Shown here in pieces: positions 25,357-35,000 of a stretch of 64,000 nt of DNA. Both the position numbers and the translations under genes were made by a program. Source of the stretch: Sciurus carolinensis. Lineage: Eukaryota; Chordata; Mammalia; Rodentia; Sciuridae. The notes beneath the pieces are model-generated. The model made no database searches, had not been told where the DNA came from, and saw nothing but the letters and a program-made list of their open reading frames with translations. The DNA is taken from NCBI RefSeq assembly GCF_902686445.1, contig NW_025920106.1, positions 1,054,001 to 1,118,000 of the forward strand, in the 5' to 3' direction. Every line of letters begins with the position of its first letter. Position 1 is the first letter of the stretch.

Positions 25357-27948
25357 ATGTTTTAAAATTTATTTTTATTGTAAACAAATGGGATACATGT
25401 TGTTTCTGTTTATACATGGAGTAACAGCATACCATTTGTGTATCATACATTTACATTGGGTAAAGATGTTTGAATCATTCTGTTATTTTTTTCCTTCCCT
25501 CCCACCCCTCCCACCCCTATTTTCCCTCTATACAGTTACTCCATCCTCCATTCTTGCCCACTTCCCACTCCCCATTATGTGTCATCATCCACTTATCAGT
25601 GAGATCATTCGACCTTCTCACTTAGCATGATATTCTCCAATTTCATCCATTTGCCTGCAAATGCCATGATTTTATTATTCTTTATAGCTGAGTAATATTG
25701 CATTGCACATACATATACCACAGTTTTATAAACACTCATCAATTGAAGGACATCTAGTTTGGTTCCACAGTCTGGCTATTGTGCATTGAGCAGCTATGAA
25801 CATTGATGTGGCTGTATCTCTGTAGTATGCTGATTTTAAATCCTTTGGGTATAGGCCAAGGAGTGGGAGAGCTGGGTCCATTCCAAGTTTTCTAAGAAAT
25901 CTCCACATTGCTTTCCAAAGTGGTTGCAATAACTTGCAGCCTCACCAGCAATGTATGAGTGTACCATTTTACCCACATCCTCTGCAACACATATTGTTGC
26001 ATTTATTCTTGACAATCACCATTCTAATTGGGGTGAGATGGAAACTTCGTGTAGTTTTGATTTGCATTTCTCTTATTAATAAAGATGGTGAACATTTTTT
26101 CATATGTTTGTTGATTGCTTGTAGATCTTCTGTGAAACATCTGTTCATATCCTAGCCCATTTGTTGATTGCGTTATTTGTATTCTTGGTGTAGAGTTTTA
26201 TGAGTTCTTTATATATTCTGGAAATTAGTACTCTATCTAAAGTATGAGTAGCAAAGATATTCTCCCACTCTTTAGGCTCTCTCTTTGCATTGCTGATAGT
26301 TTCCTTTGCTGAGAGAAAGCTATCTAGTTTGAATCTATCTCAGTTATTGATTCTTGATTTTATTTCTTGTGCTATGGGAGTCCTGTTAAGGAATTCTGAT
26401 CGTAAGCCAACAAATTGAAGATTTGGAACTACTTTTTCTTCTATAAGATGCAGGGTCTCTGGTCTGATTTCAAGGTCCTTGATCCATTGTGAGTTGAGTT
26501 TTGTGCAGGGTGAGAGAGAGGGTTTAGATTCATTCTGTTGCATATGGATTTCCAGTTTTCCCAGCACCATTTGTTGAAGAGGCTATCTTTTCTCCATTGC
26601 ATATTTTTGGCACCTTTGTCTAGTATTAGAAAATTGTATTTATTTGGGTTTGTGTCCGTGTCCTCTGTTCTGTACCATTGATTACCTGTCTATTTTGGTG
26701 CTAATAAAATGCCATTTTTGTTACTACTGCTTTATAGTATAGTTCTGGTATTGTAATACCCCCTGTTTCATTCTTCCTGCTAAGGATTGCTTTAGCTATT
26801 CTGGGTTTCTTATTCTTCCAGATGAATTTCATGATTGTTTGCTCTATTTCTGTAAGGAACATCATTGGGATTTTAATTGGAATTGCATTGAATCTGTATA
26901 GCACTTTTGGTAGTATGGCCATTTTGATAATATTAATTCTGCCTATCCAAGAACATGGGAGATCTTTCCATCTTCTAAGGTCTTCCTTCTTTCTCAATGC
27001 TTTGTAGTTTTCATTGTAGAGATCTTTTACCTCTTTGGTTAGACCGATTCCCAAGTATTTTTTTTTTGAGGCTATTGTAAATGGAGTTGTTTTTCTCATT
27101 TCCCTTTCAGCTGTTTCATCACTTGCATATAAAAATGATTTAGATTTATGTGTGTTGATTTTATAGCCTGCTATTTTGCTGAATTCATTGATGAGATCTA
27201 GAAGTTTCCTGGAGGTGTTTTTTAGATCCTCTAAATATATAATCATGTCATCAGCAACTAGTGACAGCTGAAGTTCCTCTTTTCCTACTTGTATTCCTTT
27301 AATTTCTTTGGTATGCCTAATTGCTCTGGCTAGAGTTTTGAGGACAATGTTGAATAGAAAAGGTGAAAGAAGACATCCCTGTCTTGTTCCCATTTTTAAA
27401 GGGAATGATTTCAGTTTTTCCCATTAAGAATGATGTTGACCATGGGCTTAGCATAAATAGCCTTCACAATGTTCAAGTGTTTTCCTACTATCCCTAATTT
27501 TTCTAGTGTTTTGAGCATGAAGGGGTGTTGTATTTTGTCAAATGCTTTTTCTGCATCAATTGAAATAACCATATGATTCTTATCCTTAAGTCTATTGACA
27601 TGATGGATTACGTTTTTGATTTACAGGTGTTAACCCATCCTTGCATTCCAGGGATGAACCCCCTTGATCATAGTGCACAATTTTATTAATATTTTTGATA
27701 CGGTTTGCCAGTATTTTGTTAAGGATCTTTGCATCTATATTCATCAAGGATATCGGTCTAAAATTTTCTTTCCTTGATGTGTCTTTTCCTGGTTTGGGTA
27801 TGAGTGTGTTACTAGCTTCATAGAATGAGTTTGGGAGGGTACCCTCCTTTTCTATATCCTGGAATACTTTGAGAAGTATTGGAATGAGTTCTTCTTTAAA
27901 GGTCTTGTAGAACTCAGCTGAGAATCCACCTTGTCCTGGGCTTTTCTT
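25357..27948 (-). mobile_element. Nested near full-length L1 (L1-2), 3' segment
   Basis: The 3' part of L1-2: T-rich tail complement at about 25360-25380, 3' UTR, and the distal half of ORF2. It stops at 27948 and continues exactly at 30456, where the sequence AAAAATCTACCATCC meets AAGAAAAGCCCAGGAC to rebuild an uninterrupted L1 reading. The break is filled by the U6-L1 chimera. Confidence 0.88.
25600..27948 (-). pseudogene. L1-2 ORF2, C-terminal half
   Basis: The longest frame (26701-27393, 230 codons) covers the reverse transcriptase palm: [15 protein letters not shown], then the catalytic box as VADD (usually FADD) with both Asp residues kept, and [14 protein letters not shown] further on. 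Later parts to about 25600 are in other frames ([14 protein letters not shown], then CTIARLWNQTRCPSIDECL). The N-terminal half lies at 30456-31848. Broken by frameshifts and the chimera insertion. Confidence 0.82.
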
Positions 27949-28175
27949 GGATATTAAATTTATTTTATTTTATTTTTTTTAATTGTAAACAAATGGGATA
28001 CATGTTGTTTCTCTATTTGTACATGAAGTCAAGGCATACCATTAGTGTAATCATAAATTTACATAAGGTAATGTTGTTTGAATCATTCTGTCATTTTTTC
28101 ACTTCCCGCCATCCCTCCGTCCCCTCTTTTCCCTCTATACAGTCCTTTCCTTCCTATATTCTTACCACCCTCCTT

Positions 28176-28228
28176 ATCCCTAACCCTAAACCTAACCCGA
28201 ACCCTACCGCTAACCCCTCCCAACCCCC
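28176..28228 (-). repeat. Telomere-like repeats in the L1 3' UTR
   Basis: Plus strand carries degenerate CCCTAA units (TATCCCTAACCCTAAACC, then related units to CTAACCCC). On the L1 sense strand this is a G-rich run of the TTAGGG type. L1-2 has a plain pyrimidine tract at the equivalent position (about 25500-25570). Confidence 0.8.
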
Positions 28229-28259
28229 ATTATATGTCCTCATACACTTATCAGTGAGA

Positions 28260-30347
28260 TCATTCGACCTTTAGTTTTTTGAGATTGGCTTATCTCACTT
28301 AGCATGATATTCTCCAATTTCATCCATTTGCCTGCAAATGCCATAATTTTATCATTCTTTATGGCAGAGTAATATTCCATTGTATATATATATATATGCC
28401 ACAGTTTCTTTATCCATTAATCAATGAAGGACATCTAGGTTGGTTGCACACTCTGGCTATGGTGAATTGAGCAGCAATGAACATTGATGCGGCTGTATCT
28501 CTGTAGTATGCTGATTTTAAGTCCTTTGGGTATAACCAAGGAGTGGGATAGCTGGGTCAAATGGTGGTTCCATTCCAAGCTTTCTGAGGAATCTCCATAG
28601 TGCTTTTCAGAGTGGCTGCACTGATTTGCAACCCCACCAGCAATGTATGAATGTACTTTTTCCCCACATCCTCGCCAACACCTATTGTTGCTTGTGTTCT
28701 TGATAATTGCCATTCTAATTGGGGTGAGATGGAATCTTAGGGTAGTTTTGATTTGCATTTCTCTTATTACTACAGATGTTGAACATTTTTTCATATATTT
28801 GTTGATTGCTTGTACATCTTTTTCTGTGAAGTATCTGTTTATTTCCTTAGCCCATTTGTTGACTGGATATTTGTATTCTTGGTGTAGAGTTTTTTGAGTT
28901 CTTTATATATTCTGGAAATTCATGCTCTATCTGAAGTATGAGTGGCAAAGATATTCTTCCACTCTGTAGGCTCTCTCTTCAAATTACTGATAGTTTCCTT
29001 TGCTGAGAGAAAGCTTTTTAGTTTGAATCTAACCCAGTTGTTGATTCTTGCTTTTATTTCTTGTGCTATCAGAATACTGTTAAGGAAGTCTGATCCTAAG
29101 CCAACAGTTGAAGATTTGGACCCACTTTTTCTTCTATAAGTTGCAGGGTCTCTGGTCTGATTCCGAGGCCCTTGATCCATTTTGAGTTGAGTTTTGTGCA
29201 GGGTGAGAGATAGGAGTTTAATTTCATTCTACTGCATATGGGTTTCCAGTTTTCCCAGCACCATTTGTTGAAGAGGCTATCTTTTCTCCATTACATATTT
29301 TTGGCCCCTTTGTCTAGTATGAGAAAATTGTATTTATTTGGGTTTGTGTCCATGTCCTCTATTCTGTACCATTGATCTACCTGTCTATTTTGGTACCAAT
29401 ATCATGCCGTTTTTGTTACTATTGCTTTGTAGTAGAGTTGAAAATCTATTATTGCGATACCCCCTGCTTTGCTCTTTCTACTGATGATTGATTTAGCTAT
29501 TCTGGGTTTTTTATTCTTCCAGATGAATTTCATAATTGCTTGCTCTATTTCTGTAGGGTACATCATTGAGATTTTAATTGGAATTGCATTGAATCTGTAT
29601 AGCACTTTTGGTAGAATGGCCATTTTGACAATATTAATTCTGCCTACCCAAGAACATGGGAGAACTTTCCATCTTCTAAGGTTTTCTTTAATTTCTTTCT
29701 TTAGTTTTCTGTAGTTGTCATTGTAGAGATCTTTCACCTCTTTTGTGAGATTGATTCCCAAGTATTTTATTTTTTTGAGGCTATTGTGAATGGGGTAGTT
29801 TTCCTAACTTCTCTTTCTGAAGATTCATCACTTATGTATAAAAATGCATTGGATTTATGAGCATTGATCTTGTAACCTGCTACTTTACTGAATTCACTTA
29901 TGAGTTCTAAAAATTTTCTGGTGGAATTTCTAGGTTCCTACAAATATATAAACATGTCTTCAGTGAACAGGGATAGTTTGAGTTCTTCTTTTCCGATTCT
30001 TATCACTTTAATTTCTTTGGTTTGTCTAATTGCTTTGGCTAGAGTTTCAAGGACTATGTTGAATAGAAGTGATGAAAGAGGGCATCCCTGCCTTGTTCCA
30101 GTTTTTAGGTGGAATGCTTTCAGTTTATCACCATTTAGAATGGTATTGGCTATGGGCTTAGCATAGATGGCCTTTACAATGTTAAGAAGTGTTCCCACAA
30201 CCCCAGATTTTTCTAGTGTTTTGAGCATGAAGGGATGCTGTATTTTATTGAATGCTTTTTCTACACCTATTGAAATAATCATGTTATTCTTAACTTTATG
30301 TCTAATGATATGGTGAATGTCTTTAATTGATTTCCGGATGTTGAACC
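28260..30347 (-). pseudogene. ORF2 C-terminal part of the chimera's L1
   Basis: Reading fragments: palm-side [20 protein letters not shown] (about 30100-30040), [20 protein letters not shown] (29690-29630), a linker segment LDQGPRNQTRDPATY-type near 29170, and the cysteine-rich C-terminal region with TTLRFHLTPIRMAI and RCWRGCGEK (28745-28650). All are split by frameshifts. The N-terminal half was never copied, because U6 replaces it. Confidence 0.8.
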
Positions 30348-30406
30348 AAAAAATATGGAATGCTTCATGAATTTGCGTGTCATCCTTGCGCAGGGGCCAA
30401 GCTAAC

Positions 30407-30443
<37 letters not shown>

Positions 30444-30455
30444 AGAAGCAAGTAC
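30348..30455 (-). pseudogene. RNU6: U6 snRNA copy (RNU6 pseudogene)
   Basis: A 108-base copy matches the 107-base U6 spliceosomal RNA over its whole length: GTACTTGCTTCTGCAGCACA start (U6 has GTGCTCGCTTCGGCAGCACA), the central ATACAGAGAAG region, CCCCTGCGCAAGGATGACAC and an AT-rich T-run end. A handful of substitutions are present, for example in the 5' stem-loop and AGAGAAGGTTAGCTTGG instead of AGAGAAGATTAGCATGG. There is no U6 promoter (PSE or TATA) upstream, only L1 sequence, so it is not a functional gene. Confidence 0.95.
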
Positions 30456-31848
30456 GGATGGTAGATTTTTAATGGCTTCTTCTATTTTATTGCTTGATAT
30501 TGATCTGTTTAAATTGTGTATGCCCTCCTGGTTCAGTTTGGGAGGAGCATATCTCTGTAGAAATTTGTCAATATCTTCAGTCATTTCTATTTTGTTGGAA
30601 TACAGATTTTCAAAATAGCTTCCCATTATGTTCTGTATCTCAGCAGTATCTGTTGTGATATTTCCTTTCTCATAAAGTTTTTTTAATTAATTTGAGCTTT
30701 TTGTCTCCTTCTCTTTGTTAGTATGGTAAGGGTTTGTGTATTTTGTTTACTTTTTCAAAGAACCAACTTCTTTGTTGTCAATTTTTTGAATTGTTTCTTT
30801 TGTTTCAATTTAATTGATTTCAGCTCTGATTTTAATTATTTCCTGTCTTCTACCCTTTTTATGTCATTCTGTTCTTCTTTTTCTAGGGCTTTGAGCTGTA
30901 ATGTTAGGTGATTTAGTTGTTGACTTTTCATTCTTTTCTGGAATGTGCTCCATGCAATGAATTTTCCTCTTAGTACCACTTTCATAGTGTCCCAGAGATT
31001 TTGATATGTTGTGTCATCATTCTCATTGACCTCTAAGAATTTTTTATATCTCCTCCCTGATGAATTTGCTACCCATGTTTTATTCAATATCATATTATTT
31101 AGTCTCCAGGTGTTGAAGTAATTTCTTTTTTTTATTTTGTCATTGATTTCTATTCTCAGTCCATTATGATTTGATAGGACACAAGGCAGTATCTCTATAT
31201 TTTTGCATTTCCTAAGGGCTGCTTTGTAGCATAACATATGGTCTATTTTAGAGAAGATTCCATGTGCTGCTGAGAAGAAAGTGAATCCGCTCATTGATGG
31301 ATGGAATATTCTTTATATGTCTATTAAGTCTAGGCTATTGATTGCGTTATTGAGTTCTATGGTTTCTTTGGTTGGTTTTTGTTTGGAAGATCTATCTAGT
31401 GGTGACAGTGGTGCATTAAAGTCAACCAGAATTATTGTGTTGTGGTCTATGTGATTTCTGAAATTGAGAAGGATTTTTTTGATGTACAGGGATGCACCAT
31501 TGTTTGGGGCATAAATAATTACTTTCATTATTTCTTCCTGATTTATGGTTACCTTAAGCAGTATGAAATGTCCTTCTTTTTCCATTCTGATTATCTTTAG
31601 CTTGAATTTCACTTTATCTAAGGACGGAAACCTCCACTTTATTACTGAGTCCATGTGCATGGTAGGTTTTTTCCAATTCTTTCACCTTTAGTCTGTGGAT
31701 GTCTTTTTCTATGAGATGAATCTCTTGAAGGCAGCATATTGTTGTCTTCCTTTTTAATCCATTCTGCCAGTCTATGTCTTTTGATTGATGAGTTTAGGCA
31801 ATTAACATTCAGGGTTATTATTGAGATATAATTTTTAATCCCAGTCAT
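30456..31848 (-). pseudogene. L1-2 ORF2, N-terminal half (endonuclease)
   Basis: Starts near 31848 (MTGIKNYISIITLNVNCLNS, the conserved start of the L1 endonuclease with its catalytic Asn in LNVN). Further segments in other frames: LLKVTINQEEIMKVIIYAPN and DFNAPLSPLDRSS at 31560-31390, KIDHMLCYKAALRKCKN near 31250, and the linker to reverse transcriptase near 30600. Multiple frameshifts. Confidence 0.82.
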
Positions 31849-31936
31849 TTGACTTATTTTTGGTATTTAAGTTGGCTTGGTTTCTTCTTTGAGTGGTTTT
31901 TCTCTAAGATACTTCCTCCCTTTGCTGATCTACATT

Positions 31937-32935
31937 GTTGTTTTTCATTTCCTCCTCATGGAATATTTTGTTGAGAACATTGTGTAGTGCAGGCTTTCTA
32001 TTGGTAAATTCTTTTAACTTTTGTTTATCATGGAATGATTTTATTTCATCTTCAAATCTGAAGTTTAGTTTTGCTGGGTATAGGATTCTTGGTTGGCAAC
32101 CATGTTCTTTCAGAGCTTGAAATACGTGTTCCAGGCCCTTCTAGCTTTTAGAGTCTGGGTTGAGAAGTCAGCTGCTATCCGTATTGGTCTCCCCCTATAT
32201 ATAAAATAATGTTTTTCTCTCACGGCCTTCATAATCCTATCTTTATTTTGAATGTTAGACATTTTCATTATACTGTGCCTTGGTGTGGATCTGTTGTGAT
32301 TTTGTGCATTTGGTGTTCTTTAAGCCTCTTGTATTTGATTTTCCATTTCATTCTTCAGGTTTGGGAAATTTTCAGATATAACTTCATTGAATAGGCTGTT
32401 CATTCCTTTGGTTTGTATCCCTGTGTCTTCCTCAATTCCAATAATTCTTAAATTTGGTCTTTTCATGATGTCCCATAGTTCTTGGAGATCCTGTTCATGA
32501 TTTCCTACCATCTTCTCTGTTTGGGCAACTTTATTCTCAAGATTAAATATTTTGTCTTCATTGTCAGAGGTTCTGTCTTCCAAGTGGTCTAGACTTTTGG
32601 TGATGCTTTCCATTGAGTTTTTTATTTGGTTTATTGTTTCCTTCATTTCAAGAATTTCCATTTGTTTTTTTTTTGTTTTTTTTTGAGAATCTCTATCTCT
32701 TTGTTGAAATGATGTTTTGCTTCCTGCAGTTGCTCTTTCAGCTTATTGGTATTATCATTCATTGCCTGCATTTGCTCTCTTATCTCATCCTTTACTTCAC
32801 AAATCATCTAAATCATGTATAATCTGAAGTCCTTTTCTGACATTTCTTCTACCATACTTTCATTGGATTCTATTAATATTGAATCTATATTTGTTTGGAT
32901 CATTTTCTTTTTTGTTTTTTCATGTTGTTCATATA
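31937..32935 (-). pseudogene. L1-2 ORF1 (RNA-binding chaperone), dead
   Basis: ORF1 protein coats L1 RNA as a coiled-coil trimer. The surviving 32320-32661 frame covers the coiled coil (MKETINQIKNSMESITKSLD heptads) and the start of the RRM domain (RPNLRIIGIEE). The rest is in other frames toward 31937. It lies immediately upstream of the ORF2 start at 31848, as expected. Confidence 0.8.
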
Positions 32936-34343
32936 CCTTCCCCTCTAGCAGTGCAGATCTGAGGTATTGCAGATTTCCCCCTATAGGTTTATAGTGGCCC
33001 TATAGGTTTCCAAAACCCATTCTTTAAGGAGAGATCAATAGTAGTAGTTCCCAATTCAGACACTATGCAATCCTAGACCAAATAGCCCCTATGAGGACAA
33101 TAACAAAATTGTCATAATAAACAGAATGAGTTCAAATATTATCTTCAGTAAAACAAAGAGATTTGCAATAAGGTCTGCTGTTCAAATGGAGGACAAAGAG
33201 GATGCAGAGGGATGTAGAATGTGGCTGTTAATGTGAGAAGAAAAGAATATACAGAAATTCAAGATTATAGAAATGGTGAGAGTGTAATCATAAGAAATTG
33301 GATGTTAACATGCAAAAAAGGGAGAAAGAAACTCTGAGGGAACAGGTAAATAAAAGGAAAAAAGAGCAAGAAAAGTAAAGAAATAAAATCTTAATTTTTT
33401 CCATAAGGAGAAAAAAGAAAATCTACTGTATAAGAGTCATATTGTAATGAAACCTCCCAGTGTTCAGTAGCCTGATGCATGAGAGGTACCTGACAATGAG
33501 CTTCAAGCCTCCAGCAGACGTCTCAGGATTGGTTTTACCCCACCTAAAGATTGGAGCTATGGCTATCAGGATTATCAAAGATGGCCACTCTGGCTTCCAA
33601 ATGTGTTGACAAATGGGGAGCTGCAGCTCAGGGTGTGGCCATGGTCAACATGAGATCCTTGAGGCGGGATGCAGTTGGTCAGGCAGGGTTCCTGGAGGTC
33701 GGGTGTGCTTTATGTGGTTGTGGGATCCTGGAGCCTGTTTGCAATCAGTCGGTCTGGGGTACCGGTGATAGGGCACAGTCAGTTTGTCTGAGGGTCCTGG
33801 TGGCAGGGAGCAGTCACTTGATGTGAGGGCCACAGAGGCAGGGAGTGATCGGTCTGGCTGAGGTGTCCTGGAGACCGGTCTCAGTCAGTCCGGCCAGGAT
33901 TCCTACAGGACCTGGCTGTTGTCTCAAAATGGCAGCAGCCACGTGTAATCAAACCTGCAGGTTCTGTAACAGTGAACTTCCAGGCAATAGCAAGCAGCTG
34001 GTGCTCCACTAGCAGTCGGTGATCAGTTTGCTGACTGTTGTTGGACAAGCAGGAGGTGAACCTTGTGAGTTGGTTGATGGATAGGTGTAAGGCAGGCAAT
34101 GGACAGGCGAGAGGCAGGCAAATGGTGGATGATAGGTGAGTGACAGTGAGCAATCTATACTCAAAAAAGGCGTTGATATGCTGGCAGACTGCAGGTGATC
34201 ACAGCAGACAAATGGGGTTAACAGCAGGAGATTGATAAGCAGCAAAAACTGCCTTAGCAAGAAACAGATATCTTCTGCTTGAAACCAGAGTTATGGAGCA
34301 ACAAGGAATGCAGCCTCCCTCTAGTCTGCCATCTTGGATCCCC
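32936..34343 (-). promoter_or_regulatory. L1-2 5' UTR with degenerate tandem repeats
   Basis: GC-richer than the coding part, with loosely repeated units of about 50 bases between 33640 and 33900 containing GGNTCCTGGNG and CAGTCNGTCTGG motifs on the plus strand. The first bases on the minus strand hold CAAGATGGCAG, a near match to the YY1 site at the start of primate and rodent L1 promoters. Little similarity to the 5' UTR of the plus-strand L1 beyond its first 20 or so bases. Confidence 0.7.
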
Positions 34344-35000
34344 TAACTTTATTTTGTATGTGAAGTATTTTTATTATAATGTGCCTTGGTGTGGATCTGT
34401 TGTAATTTTCTGCACCTGGTGTTCTGTAAGCTTCTTGTATTTGATTTTTCATTTTATTCTTCAGGTTTGGAAAATTTTCAAATATTATTTCATTGAAGAC
34501 ATTCATTTCTTTGGTGTGTATCTTTGCGCCTTCCTCAATTCCAACAATCCTTAAATGGTTTTTTCATGATGTCCCATGATTCTTGGAGGTTCCATTCATG
34601 ATCTTTTATCATCTTTCCAGTTTGCTTTACTTGATTTTCAAGATTAAACATTGTGTCTTCATTGTCTGAGATTCTGTCTTCCACAAGATCTAGTCTATTG
34701 GTGATGCTATGTATTGAGTTTTTAATTTGGTTTATTATTTCTTCCATTTAAGTATTTTTTTTCCAGAATCTCAGTCTCTTTATTGAAGTGCTCTTTCCGT
34801 CCTATATTTTCCCTTTTAACTTTTTATTGGAGTGATCATACATTACCTGAAATTGCTCTCTTATCTTTTTTTTTCATGGATCATTTTAATTATGTGGATT
34901 CTAAACCCATTATCTGTGATATCTACTGCCATGCTGTCATTCACTTCCATCCAAAATCTTGCTACACTGTTTTAGCTGCTTCTCAAAGAAATGCCTAGGT
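34344..35000 (-). mobile_element. Outer L1-1, 5' segment
   Basis: Continues L1-1 from the break at 25349: ORF1 coiled-coil and RRM pieces are readable on the minus strand (FKDCWN, ESWDIMKKP, EDRISDNEDTMFNLENQVKQ). The right end fades around 34900-35000 and the true 5' boundary is uncertain. Sequence as far as about 36350 could be a diverged 5' UTR of this older L1. Confidence 0.75.

Larger units (their letters stand above)
27949..30455 (-). mobile_element. U6 snRNA-L1 chimeric retrocopy
   Basis: Minus-strand element made of a full-length U6 snRNA copy (30455-30348) fused directly to the 3' part of an L1 (about 30347-27981, ORF2 C-terminal portion plus 3' UTR), then an A-rich tail (27980-27962). 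It is flanked by an imperfect direct repeat: GGATATTAAATTT at 27949-27961 and GGATGGTAGATTT at 30456-30468 (10 of 13 identical), consistent with a target-site duplication. It lies inside L1-2. This is the known U6/L1 chimera type, thought to form when reverse transcriptase switches template from L1 RNA to U6 RNA during target-primed reverse transcription. Confidence 0.88.
30456..34343 (-). mobile_element. Nested near full-length L1 (L1-2), 5' segment
   Basis: Contains the N-terminal half of ORF2, ORF1 and the 5' UTR. The element starts at 34343 with GGGGATCCAAGATGGCAGAC on the minus strand, the same first-base motif as the plus-strand L1 at 61131. Adding both segments and removing the chimera gives about 6.5 kb, which is full length for a rodent L1. 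The flanking TAACTT duplication places it in L1-1. Confidence 0.88.

Noticed and set aside
28176..28228. Interstitial telomere from chromosome fusion
   Set aside because: It is short and degenerate and sits precisely in the L1 3' UTR polypurine tract, so an L1 origin is the simpler reading.
30348..30455. Functional U6 gene
   Set aside because: No PSE or TATA upstream, several mutations, and it is part of an L1 chimera.
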